A DNA stretch of 64,000 bases, taken from NCBI RefSeq assembly GCF_014873535.1, contig NZ_JADBEF010000001.1, positions 186,001 to 250,000 on the forward strand, in the 5' to 3' direction. This document shows, piece after piece, positions 26,254 through 33,855 of the stretch. The position numbers were made by a program, and so were the translations under genes. Each line of letters begins with the position of its first letter. Positions within the stretch are counted from its first letter, which is position 1. Under the pieces are notes generated by a model, which was given only the letters and a program-made list of their open reading frames with translations, did not search any database and had not been told where the DNA came from. Source of the stretch: Nonomuraea africana (GTDB lineage: Bacteria > Actinomycetota > Actinomycetes > Streptosporangiales > Streptosporangiaceae).

Positions 26254-26647
26254 GATCAGGAAACGTTGTCCCTGTCGGGCTCAAGAACTCGATTCACTTC
26301 CAGCGCAGAGCCCTTCGTCCCATGGGCGGAAAGGCTGAGGGGTACCGAGCGGCTGGTCTGGGTCGCCTGGGATCCATCGCGGCACTCTTGCACCTGATAC
26401 CCCGCCGCCAATGGGAGAAGATCTTCCCGATTACCCCATCTGCTCGGCGTCACCGCAAGCCCCACGGGCCCGTAGTGGGATGTCCCGGCGCGACAGCAGC
26501 CGGTGCAGCGTGGTCTTGGCGACGGCGCGGGTCTCGTCGGGGACCTCTTTGCGGCGTTCGGCCTCAGCCGACACCGACGGCGATCGCGGTGTGTGTGTGG
26601 CAGAGATGGTGCTGCTGGCAGTCCACCGCATGCGCCCCCGCCGGCTG
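26254..26647. other. Intergenic region with a possible HTH gene remnant
   Basis: On the minus strand, about 26435-26590 reads AVAKTTLHRLLSRRDIPLRA, like the DNA-binding helices of a recombinase or transposase, without a start or catalytic domain. It is probably a decayed mobile-element piece. Nothing else seen. Confidence 0.3.
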
Positions 26648-27892
26648 TTATCGGTCTAGCTTGCCTGCCCTGTCCCGCAGGTAGCGCTGTTCGGGAAGGC
26701 TCGTGGTACGCCGGGCCGCCAGCCGGTAGTTCTCTCGCGCGGCAGCGTACTCGCCGGCCAGCTCCTGCAGGTGGGCGCGCACGGCGTACAGGCGGTGGTG
26801 ACGGGCGATCCGGGGGTCGCCGTCCAGGCTCTCCAGCAGTTTGAGTCCGGCCTGGGGCCCGCGGGTCATCGCGACCGCGACGGCGTGATTGAGCGTGACC
26901 ATCGGGTTCGGCGCGATCCGAGTGAGGATTCCGTACAGAATGCGGATCTGTTCCCAGTCGGTGTCCCCGGCCCGCGGCGCCTGGACGTGCAGCGCAGCGA
27001 TCGCCGCCTGGAGCTGGTAAGGACCGAGGGGTGAGGCGGACATGGCGTCGGTGACCAGCGCGCTGCCCTCTTCGATCAGAGCGGTGTCCCACCGGTTACG
27101 GTCCTGCTCGGCCAGTGGCACGAGGGCGCCGTCCGGGCCGGTGCGGGCCGCGCGGCGGGCCTCGGTCAGCAGCATCAGCGCCAGAAGCGCGGCGACTTCA
27201 CCGTCATCCGGCAAGGACCGGTGCACCATACGGGTGAGCCGGATCGCCTCTGCGGTCAGATCGCCGCGGTGCAGGTCGGGTCCGGAGCTGGCGGTGTAGC
27301 CCTCGTTGAAGATCAGGTAGAGCACGTGCAGGACGACGTCCAGCCGCTCGGCCCACTCCTGGGCGGTCGGCATCGCGAACGACGCGCCGACGGCCTTGAT
27401 CCGCTGCTTGGCACGGCTGATCCGCGGCGCCATGGTGGCCTCCGGCACGAGGAACGCGCGCGCCACCTCGGCGGTGGTGAGCCCGCCGACGGCACGCAGC
27501 GTGAGCGCCACCTGAGAGGCGGGCGTCAGCGCCGGATGGCAGCACAGGAACAGCAGCGCGAGGGTGTCGTCGTGGTCGCCAGAGCTTTCGTCGCCGGGCG
27601 CCGGCGCGAGGCCGGCGTCCGGCGCCTCCCGTACCGCCGCGGTGGCCTCCCGGCGGCGGCGTGCCTGCTCGCTACGCACCTGGTCGACCAGGCGGCGGGA
27701 TGCGACGGTCACCAGCCAGGACCGCGGGCTTTCCGGGACGCCCTGGGCAGGCCACTGCATCGCCGCCGCAAGCAACGCCTCCTGCACCGCGTCCTCGCAC
27801 TCCTCGAACCCGCCGTACCGGTGCAGGAGCACGCCGAGGACCTGCGGCGCCAGTTCACGCAGCAGGTCCCCGAGGCGTTCGGACGCGCTCAC
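26648..27892 (-). CDS. ECF RNA polymerase sigma factor with C-terminal TPR extension (ECF42/SigI-like)
   Basis: 414 residues. Region 2 carries GGFEECEDAVQEALLAAAMQW. Region 4 (about 115-165) carries LTTAEVARAFLVPEATMAPR. A DUF6596-type segment (LYLIFNEGYTASSG) and a TPR-like C-terminus complete the architecture of the ECF42 group, whose genes usually neighbour DGPF/YciI proteins. Two such genes lie directly upstream, the nearer overlapping by 4 nt, so this looks like a three-gene operon. The C-terminal extension is thought to act in place of a separate anti-sigma factor. A second system of this type is at 45630-47128. Confidence 0.9.
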   Translation of the reverse strand: MSASERLGDLLRELAPQVLGVLLHRYGGFEECEDAVQEALLAAAMQWPAQGVPESPRSWLVTVASRRLVDQVRSEQARRRREATAAVREAPDAGLAPAPGDESSGDHDDTLALLFLCCHPALTPASQVALTLRAVGGLTTAEVARAFLVPEATMAPRISRAKQRIKAVGASFAMPTAQEWAERLDVVLHVLYLIFNEGYTASSGPDLHRGDLTAEAIRLTRMVHRSLPDDGEVAALLALMLLTEARRAARTGPDGALVPLAEQDRNRWDTALIEEGSALVTDAMSASPLGPYQLQAAIAALHVQAPRAGDTDWEQIRILYGILTRIAPNPMVTLNHAVAVAMTRGPQAGLKLLESLDGDPRIARHHRLYAVRAHLQELAGEYAAARENYRLAARRTTSLPEQRYLRDRAGKLDR

Positions 27893-28227
27893 ATCTCCAT
27901 CCCGGCCGAGTCCATCACAGGCCGCACCTCCACGCCGCCGACCTGACCACTCGATATCAGGGCGGCCAGTTCCACGGCGCGCTCCCGGCTCTCGCAGTCG
28001 ACCACGTACTGGCCGGCGACGTGATCCGAGGCCGGCAGGTAGGGGCCCTCGGCCACCGTCACCACGCCGCCCCTGACCCTTATGGCGGCGCTAATGGAAG
28101 GATCGGCGAAAACGTGACCGCTGACCAGTTCCCCTGCTTGCCCGGCCGCGGCCAGGAACTCCTCATGGGCGAACCCTTCCCCCGGCAGGGCCGCGGCGCT
28201 CAGGTAGACATTCAGCAGGAACTTCAC
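27889..28227 (-). CDS. YciI/DGPF family protein
   Basis: 112 residues of the YCII-related fold: MKFLLNVYLS, a helical AHEEFLAAAGQAGE, then AAIRVRGGVVTVAEGPYLPA. The DGPF motif is degenerate (EGPY). These proteins, found next to ECF42 sigma factors, are small alpha/beta barrels of unknown biochemical role. The gene overlaps the sigma start by 4 nt and follows the paralogue at 28234 after 6 bp. Function beyond this association is not known. Confidence 0.85.
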   Translation of the reverse strand: MKFLLNVYLSAAALPGEGFAHEEFLAAAGQAGELVSGHVFADPSISAAIRVRGGVVTVAEGPYLPASDHVAGQYVVDCESRERAVELAALISSGQVGGVEVRPVMDSAGMEM

Positions 28228-28233
28228 GGGTCA

Positions 28234-28602
28234 TCAGCCGTCGGCCGTGCCCGCGAAGACGACCGGCCGCACCTCGATGCCGAGGCCCTCGACACCGGCG
28301 TCCGGAATGAGCGCGGCCAACTCCAGGGCACGTTCCCTGCTGTCGCACTCCACCAGGTAGTAGCCGCCGAGATACTCCTTGGCCTCAAGGTAGGGCCCGT
28401 CCGTCACCGCCGGGACGCCGCCCCGGACGCGGACCACAGCGCTCTGCGAGGGGTCGGCCAGCGCAGCGGTGCTGATCATCTCCCCGGACTTCTTGACGGT
28501 TTCCATGAACACGCCGTGGCCGCTCATCACCTCGGTGCGCTCCTCCTCGGTCAGCGCATCCCAGATCTGCGGGTTGCTGTGCATGATCAACAAGAATTTC
28601 AT
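28234..28602 (-). CDS. YciI/DGPF family protein
   Basis: 122 residues: MKFLLIMHSNPQIWDALTEE, SAVVRVRGGVPAVTDGPYLE, AKEYLGGYYLVEC. The DGPF motif reads DGPY. GAAGGAGA lies 7 nt before the start. It is the first gene of the putative DGPF-DGPF-sigma operon, and its promoter region shares a 26-bp palindrome with the divergent reductase-like gene at 28786. Confidence 0.88.
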   Translation of the reverse strand: MKFLLIMHSNPQIWDALTEEERTEVMSGHGVFMETVKKSGEMISTAALADPSQSAVVRVRGGVPAVTDGPYLEAKEYLGGYYLVECDSRERALELAALIPDAGVEGLGIEVRPVVFAGTADG

Positions 28603-28671
28603 GTCGTCTCCTTCGATGGTCAGGCGGCACCCCTGAGGCGCCGTTCACCATGGAGTCGGAACCGGTGCCGC

Positions 28672-28697
28672 ATTCTTGCGGGTCGGACCGCAAGAAT
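28672..28697. promoter_or_regulatory. 26-bp palindrome between divergent genes (operator candidate)
   Basis: ATTCTTGCGG, 6-nt spacer (GTCGGA), CCGCAAGAAT: perfect 10-bp arms. It is central to the 183-bp divergent region, 70 bp from one start and 89 bp from the other, so it could control both transcripts. Confidence 0.55.
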
Positions 28698-28785
28698 CTC
28701 CCCACTGTTCCGACTACCTCCCCGAAGGGGCGCCTGGCCTGGGCGTTCCGTCAGAAGTTGCTTGTCAGCTCCCCAAGGAGGATGC

Positions 28786-29430
28786 ATGTCGCAGCTGTTG
28801 AGGGTGCAGTGCTTCAACGTGTCGCGGGACGGGTTCGGTGCCGGTGAGGGGCAGAGCTTGGACCGGCCCTTCGGCCACGCAGACCCCACGCCCCTTTGGT
28901 CCTGGGCGGGCGCCACCGCCAGCTGGGTGAACCGCACCGACCCCGGCGGCACTCGCGGCCTGGACGACTACCTGACCCGCGACCACACCCGCAACATAGG
29001 AGCGGAGATCATGGGGCGTAACAAGTTCGGCCCCCAGCGTGGCCCCTGGGAGAACCACGAGTGGCAGGGATGGTGGGGAGACACCCCACCGTTCCACACA
29101 CCGGTCTTCGTGCTCACCCACCACGAACGCCCATCCTTCACCCTGTCCGACACCACCTTCCATTTCCTCAACGCGACGCCAGCCGAGGCGCTGGCACGCG
29201 CGAAGCAGGCCGCCGACGGGCGGGACGTGCGCCTCGGCGGCGGAGTCGCCACCGTCCGCGAGTTCATCGAGGCCGACCTGGTCGACACCATGCACATCGC
29301 CGTCGCGCCCGTCGACCTCGGTCGAGGCGAACGACTGTGGGGGAGCCACACCGACCTGCTCGACCGCTTCCACCTTGAGACAGTACCGAGCCCCAGCGGA
29401 GTCACTCACCTCCTGTTCTGGAGACGATGA
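28786..29430 (+). CDS. Dihydrofolate reductase family protein (RibD C-terminal-like)
   Basis: 214 residues from ATG 28786, with AAGGAGG 4 nt upstream. The frame is open far upstream, but the ribosome site fixes the start. Features are VSRDGFGAGEGQS, then EIMGRNKFGP (the position of a conserved GRxT/GRNK nucleotide-contact motif), VFVLTHHERP and RLGGGVATVREFIEADLVD. This is the layout of RibD_C/DHFR-like reductases often sold as stand-alone NADPH-dependent proteins of unknown substrate. It is divergent from the DGPF-sigma operon, a common setting for this family. Confidence 0.88.
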   Translation: MSQLLRVQCFNVSRDGFGAGEGQSLDRPFGHADPTPLWSWAGATASWVNRTDPGGTRGLDDYLTRDHTRNIGAEIMGRNKFGPQRGPWENHEWQGWWGDTPPFHTPVFVLTHHERPSFTLSDTTFHFLNATPAEALARAKQAADGRDVRLGGGVATVREFIEADLVDTMHIAVAPVDLGRGERLWGSHTDLLDRFHLETVPSPSGVTHLLFWRR

Positions 29431-29874
29431 CCACTGACCCCGCACGATCGCACGCACATGCCGCGATGAGGGCAGGTCATCAGTCCCGCTGGGCCATCCT
29501 GCCCGTGCAGGGCGAGCCCCGGGGATCAGGCGGCGCTGGGGTCGACGGGCAGGTACGCGTCCGTGAACACCGGAGCGGCCTGGCCTGCCCCAAGGAGGGG
29601 GCGATCCCCGGGGCAGGTCATCATCTTCGCCTGCCCGACTGCTGGCCTGCCGACTCGCGCCTCCCGGCGTTCTGGGAAGTCCGCGATGCCGCTCGCAGGC
29701 GTGAAACCAACGTGAAATTACTTCACGTAACTATATCGTCACTTTATGCTTCCGTGGTGCGGCGAGCGCGGTCCTCGGACGGAGCGTGGGGCCTGCCCCG
29801 AGGAGAGAGCTTCGGGGGCCGCTCGGGTCAGGTTTGCTCACCGGCGGGGGACGCTGTTCGACCAGCGCCCTGGA
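29431..29874. other. Intergenic region between convergent genes
   Basis: No convincing gene. An inverted repeat CCTGCCCC/GGGGCAGG (29584-29617, 18-nt spacer) may terminate the upstream gene. An AT-rich palindrome follows at 29710 and is listed separately. Confidence 0.4.
29710..29728. promoter_or_regulatory. 19-bp palindrome ACGTGAA-ATTAC-TTCACGT
   Basis: Perfect 7-bp arms with a 5-nt spacer, in a short AT-rich island (about 29700-29752). It looks like a TetR/GntR-type operator, yet both neighbouring genes end here rather than start. Confidence 0.5.
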
Positions 29875-30273
29875 TCACGCGTGTACATCGGCCAGCGCGT
29901 GCTCGGCGTCAGCCACCGTCAAATAGCAACGAAAGACCCGGTCCAGGCCGGTCCGGTGCAGGATCCGCGCGACCATGCCCTGCACTCCGACCAGCGCCAG
30001 CGGCCGACCGGCCGCCATCATCCGCTTGCGGATGCCGATCAACGCGCCCAGCCCGGAAGAGTCGCAGAAGCTCAGCTCCGACAGATCCACGACGACGCCC
30101 GGCGGGTACGCCTGCGAGGGGGACAGCACCTCATCCAGCTCGCCGAACAGCAGCGCCTTGGTGTACAGGTCCAGCTCCCCGTGCAGGGAGAGCACCACAG
30201 CCGCACAACCGCGGCGCACCCCGACGCGCAGCGGCTGCTTCAGTGTCCCCGGCATGTCCAGCAAGCTCATCAC
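29875..30273 (-). CDS. Anti-sigma factor antagonist (STAS domain)
   Basis: 132 residues, a single STAS domain. The phospho-acceptor segment is FCDSSGLGALIG, with Ser72 at the canonical position. Such proteins bind an RsbW-type kinase to release a sigma factor and are inactivated when the serine is phosphorylated. Its kinase is not adjacent; the ATPase at 18693 is the only candidate seen in the window. ATG 30273 or 30270 could be the start. It is divergent from a second STAS gene across 125 bp. Confidence 0.88.
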   Translation of the reverse strand: MMSLLDMPGTLKQPLRVGVRRGCAAVVLSLHGELDLYTKALLFGELDEVLSPSQAYPPGVVVDLSELSFCDSSGLGALIGIRKRMMAAGRPLALVGVQGMVARILHRTGLDRVFRCYLTVADAEHALADVHA

Positions 30274-30359
30274 GGCCCACCCCCATCAGGGCACTTCCCC
30301 CACAACCAGGAAGAACTCCTCTGCGCGCGCGTGCGCCCTTGGGTAGAGCGAAAATGGGC

Positions 30360-30374
30360 GCGGGTTTATCCCGC
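30360..30374. promoter_or_regulatory. Palindrome GCGGG-TTTAT-CCCGC upstream of a STAS gene
   Basis: Perfect 5-bp arms around TTTAT. The core GGGTTTATCCC matches exactly the one at 18405-18415 in front of the DUF5999/ATPase operon. It lies 25 bp before the downstream start. Confidence 0.4.
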
Positions 30375-30398
30375 TGGGGGTGACGGCGAGCCGCGGCT

Positions 30399-30827
30399 GT
30401 GCTGGCCTGCCAGAAAGACACATTCCCGAGTAGCCCTGGTGAGGCCGTGGATCCATCCGGAGATGCGTTGCAGCGGCTGGACGTCAGCGTGGAGATCGAG
30501 ACCCGGCGCACCGTGGTGCGCGTGCGCGGTGAGGTCGACGTGGCCAGCGCCGAGCTGCTGGGAGCCGTGCTCGACGAGATCGCCGCGGTGGGCGGTCCCT
30601 GGGTCGAGGTGAATATGGGGCAGGTGCCGTTCATGGACTGCTCCGGGCTGCGCGTGCTCTTTCGAGCCAAGCAGCGCCTCCAGGAGCGGGGCGGCACGCT
30701 CACCGTGTTCGGCCTTCGCCCCCAGGTCGAGCGGCTGCTGTGCGCCGCCGGTCTCGATCATCGGCTGGATGAGTCATGGCGGCCGGCGCGTGGGCCGGTG
30801 ACGCCGAGACGCAGCGCGGATGCCTGA
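30399..30827 (+). CDS. STAS domain protein with Cys at the phospho-acceptor position
   Basis: 142 residues from GTG 30399; GTG 30447 is a possible alternative start. The STAS core is VRVRGEVDVASAELLG, then VPFMDCSGLRVLFRAK, and a C-terminal GLRPQVERLLCAAGLDH. In the usual DSSG segment the first serine is Cys81, so normal serine phosphorylation is doubtful; Ser82 remains. It may be a constitutive antagonist or use another kinase. It is divergent from the STAS gene at 29875, which keeps the serine. Confidence 0.85.
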   Translation: MLACQKDTFPSSPGEAVDPSGDALQRLDVSVEIETRRTVVRVRGEVDVASAELLGAVLDEIAAVGGPWVEVNMGQVPFMDCSGLRVLFRAKQRLQERGGTLTVFGLRPQVERLLCAAGLDHRLDESWRPARGPVTPRRSADA

Positions 30828-31168
30828 GGCCCGGGGCGGCCTGGTGGGAGCCGATCAGTGGGAGCGGATCAGCTCGGTGTGCGCGGGCGAGACAGCACCA
30901 CCAGCGTGATCAGCGCCGCGACGGCGACTGCCAGGACGACTAGCTTTGATCACGGCGCTGCTCGCAATCTGTGCCTTTCAGTGACTAAGAGTTATGGCGG
31001 GCATTGTCTCCGGCGCTCTCGCGGCGAAAACCCGCCCCAGGCCGGTCTCGCCCAGGCAAACATAGCCGCCTGGGCGCCGCCGGCCCGATCGTAAGGGAGT
31101 CAACCGAGACGGACCAGGCGTCCCCGCCTCCAACCTCCACGAGCCTGGAGGTATGGATTCAGCGGGTC
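30828..31168. other. Intergenic region, possibly decayed
   Basis: On the minus strand, about 30880-30950 reads KLVVLAVAVAALITLVVLS, like a lone membrane helix, but a stop precedes it and no start is present. No other support for a gene. Confidence 0.35.
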
Positions 31169-31269
31169 TGCGGCTGGCCGGGGCCAGAGCTTCGACAACC
31201 ACGCCCCCGCCAGGACCTGCCCGCCTCGCCGACTCCGACGACCCGCCTCACGCCGCACCGTGATGGAGC
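31169..31269. repeat. 101-bp direct repeat, left copy
   Basis: Matches 32306-32406 with four mismatches in 101 positions (about 96%). The copies are 1137 bp apart in the same orientation and flank the universal stress protein gene. Weaker similarity continues past the right end after a gap, toward the integrase-derived sequence of the right copy. Confidence 0.8.
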
Positions 31270-31360
31270 TACCGCATCTCCGACGAGACAGCAGTGCCGC
31301 ACCCCCCAGCGCGACGGTCCTTCGAGCGGCGCAAGAGGCTGGTTGACGCCTCTCTCCGCC

Positions 31361-32206
31361 TTACGTACGGACTACCGCCACAGCGCAGCGAGCGTTGTGC
31401 AGAACGCCGCGGCTGACCGAGCCGAGCAGCATCGAAAGGATGGCACCGCGTCCGTGCGAGCCGACCACGATCAGGTCGCAATGCATGGAGGCGTCGGCGA
31501 GAGCCTCGACTGGGTCGGCGCAGCGCACATCCTCCACGTTGGGCACCTCCGGGTACCGCTTGCGCCACGGGGCGAGCCGGTCCGCCGCGACCTGGGTCCT
31601 GGAGGCGCGGACCTCGTTCATGTCGTAGGAGATTCCGGAGGCATGAACCGGCAGTTGCCAGGCGTGGACCGCGCGCAGTCGGCTACCGCGCAGCCTGCCC
31701 TGCTCGAACCCGTAGCCGAGTGCGGCGTCGTCGGCTTCGGAGTCCTCGATGCCCACCACGATCTCCCGGTGCGGGACATTCTGTTCTGGGCGCACCACCA
31801 CGACCGGGCAGTGCGCGTGCCCGGCCACGTGGAGGGGTACCGAACCGAGCACCGCGCCGGCGTGCCCGCCGAGCCCTCTGCTGCCGAGGACGATCTCGGT
31901 GGCGTCGTTGGCCTGCTCGCGCAACACCGCCACGGGGTTGCCTTCGATGAGCTGGGTGGTGACCTCGACGTCCGGTTGCCGGGAACGCACGGTAGCCTCG
32001 GCCTCCGCCAGGAATTCGCCCCCGGCCTTGGCCAAGGCATCGTGCAAGTCGGGGGCAGCGAACCTCGAAGCGTCATCCGGCTGGCGATGGACCGCCGTAA
32101 CGATACGCAGCGGCGCACGCATCCTGAAGGCGTCATCGGCGGCCCACGCCACCGCGGCGGTGGCGCTCGTCGAGCCGTCGGTACCTACAACGATCAGTCC
32201 AGACAT
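31361..32206 (-). CDS. Universal stress protein, two tandem Usp domains
   Basis: 281 residues: Usp1 (about 1-140) and Usp2 (about 145-281). Both carry the ATP-binding pattern Gly-x2-Gly-x9-Gly-Ser: GSRGLGGHAGAVLGSV in Usp1 and GSHGRGAILSMLLGSV in Usp2. The first strand of Usp1 is IVVGTDGS. Tandem Usp proteins in actinobacteria respond to hypoxia and other stress and bind ATP in the cytosol. The gene is bracketed by 101-bp direct repeats, so it may have moved or been duplicated as a unit. Confidence 0.93.
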   Translation of the reverse strand: MSGLIVVGTDGSTSATAAVAWAADDAFRMRAPLRIVTAVHRQPDDASRFAAPDLHDALAKAGGEFLAEAEATVRSRQPDVEVTTQLIEGNPVAVLREQANDATEIVLGSRGLGGHAGAVLGSVPLHVAGHAHCPVVVVRPEQNVPHREIVVGIEDSEADDAALGYGFEQGRLRGSRLRAVHAWQLPVHASGISYDMNEVRASRTQVAADRLAPWRKRYPEVPNVEDVRCADPVEALADASMHCDLIVVGSHGRGAILSMLLGSVSRGVLHNARCAVAVVRT

Positions 32207-32305
32207 GGTGACCCCCCTTCATCCCCATTTGACCTCCCCTGGGCGCGATATCCCAGGTTCACAGGTCCTGAATGGCCCGCGTGAGGCCGCGGCTGAGGAG
32301 GGACG

Positions 32306-32406
32306 TGCGGCTGGCCGGGGCCAGACCTTCGACGACCACGCCCCCGCCAGGCCCTGCCCGCCTCGCCGACTCCGACGGCCCGCCTCACGCCGCACCGTGA
32401 TGGAGC
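32306..32406. repeat. 101-bp direct repeat, right copy
   Basis: Second copy of the repeat at 31169-31269. It leads directly into the integrase remnant at 32398, so the repeat unit is probably integrase-derived sequence. Confidence 0.8.
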
Positions 32407-32612
32407 AGAAGTGGCTGGTTGCCGCCTCTGCCCGCCGTAGACCCGACGAGGGCAGGCCCAAGACGGACGCCTCCATGCGCATCATCGCCCTGGATGCCGA
32501 AACGATCGCGATCCTGCGTGCCCACCGGCGGCGTCAGCGCGCGAAGAACGGCTCGCGGTGGGGGAGGCGTGGAAGGGAGCCGGCTTCGGGTCGATCCACG
32601 TATGTTCTGTGA
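32398..32612 (+). pseudogene. Tyrosine recombinase (phage-type integrase) remnant
   Basis: Reads VMEQKWLVAASARRRPDEGR, then PKTDASMRIIALDAETIAIL and RAHRRRQRAKNG. This is the stretch of actinobacterial tyrosine integrases just after the first catalytic Arg region. Near 32548 the frame shifts: the next frame gives LAVGEAWKGAGFG, the expected continuation. Beyond about 32580 similarity stops, close to where the transposon begins. No catalytic HxxR or Tyr remains. Confidence 0.65.
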
Positions 32613-32695
32613 CGTGCCACGATTAATGTCGCTGTTTTTGCCGCACTTTTGTCGTGGTGGTTCAGATGCTGGTTGATGGATTGGTGGGCCATATG

Positions 32696-32741
32696 AAGGC
32701 CGTTGCCCGGCCCCCGAGTCCTCGGGCCGGGCAACGGCCTT
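32696..32741. terminator. Strong rho-independent-type hairpin
   Basis: AAGGCCGTTGCCCGGCC pairs perfectly with GGCCGGGCAACGGCCTT, with a short inner CCGAG/CTCGG, followed by TTTT on the plus strand. It sits 60 bp beyond the end of the ATPase gene of the transposon and may insulate it from neighbouring transcription. Confidence 0.8.
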
Positions 32742-32800
32742 TTGCGTGATGTGGTGGGGTGGTGAGCGACTTCTGGGTGGGTGTGCTTGGTGTGGGGTGG

Positions 32801-33855
32801 TCACATCGAGCCGATGACGAGGTTCTTGCGGGCGGCTTCGACGACTTCTTTGGTGACGGTGGACATGTTGTTGATTTTCAGGACGCGTTCGATCTGGCCG
32901 ACGAGGCGGACGGTGAGGCGGAAGTTGCCGCTGGTGATGCGAGTGATGGCGGCGAGAGCTTCGGTGGTGGCGTAGTCATCGGCGTCGCCGAGGCTGAGGT
33001 GGGGCCAGGATCTGGCCAGGACGAAGGCTTGTTCATCGGCAGACATCGGCTTGTAGTGGTGAACGAACCCGACACGGGAGTAGAGCTGGGGGTAGCGGGC
33101 CAGGCGCTTTTCGATGCCGGGCATGCCGATCAGGATGAGTCCGATGCCGGTGCGGTCGTGGTGGTCGCGCAGCTGTTCCAGGGCGCCGACTTTCAGTCTG
33201 TCAGCTTCGTCCACGATGAGAAGTTCGGCGTGGGTGCTGGTGTTGAGCCTGCCGTGTTCATCGATGCCGCGGCCGGGGTTGAGCATGAGTTCGACGTTCC
33301 AGCCGAGCCGATCGCACAGGAACGAGATCTCTTTGTCGAGGTTGTGCGGGGTGTTGTGGACCTTGGGGGTGTACATGACGGTGCGGGCGGCCAGGATCTG
33401 CCCGGCGGAGGCCTCGCCGGCGACGCCGACGGGGCGGGTGCCGTCGAGGTGGCCGGCGAGCTGGTCCCATTGGGAGTAGTAGCGGGCCGACTGTGTCTTG
33501 CCCGCACCCGGGGCGCCGAAGCAGAGGCCGACGTAGCGCTCGCGCCGTACGCGTCGGCGAATTCGATGAAGAGCCGGTGCTCCTTGGTGATCACGATGGG
33601 GATGGTGACAGGCCGGTGCCCGTTGCCGCCCGCCGGCTGGCCGGGCGAAGAGCCAGGTCCGGGAGGTGCGGGCCGGTCGACAAGGTCGGGGCGGCCGTCA
33701 AGACGGTTGGGACTGTCGCGATCGTCGGGGCGAGCCTCGGCGGTTGGGCCACTCGCGGGATCGCGAGTGTCATCGCTCGGGGCGTCGGAGGGAGTTGCTG
33801 GCTCGGGGGTGTCGTCTGCTTTCACCTCTATCCGGGGCTCGGATGGCTCACTCAT
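32801..33855 (-). pseudogene. TniB-like AAA ATPase of the transposon, frameshifted
   Basis: Starts at ATG 33855, overlapping the transposase stop (ATGAGTGA). The N-terminal frame runs to RLFIEFADAYGA. Near 33545 one base is missing. In the next frame the protein continues RYVGLCFGAPGAGKT (Walker A), and later ELLIVDEADRLK (Walker B), LILIGMPGIEKRLA and a C-terminal helical domain ending at 32801. TniB-type ATPases choose the target and activate the transposase. The frameshift separates the P-loop from the start codon, so the product is probably non-functional unless the base is an assembly error. Confidence 0.8.
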
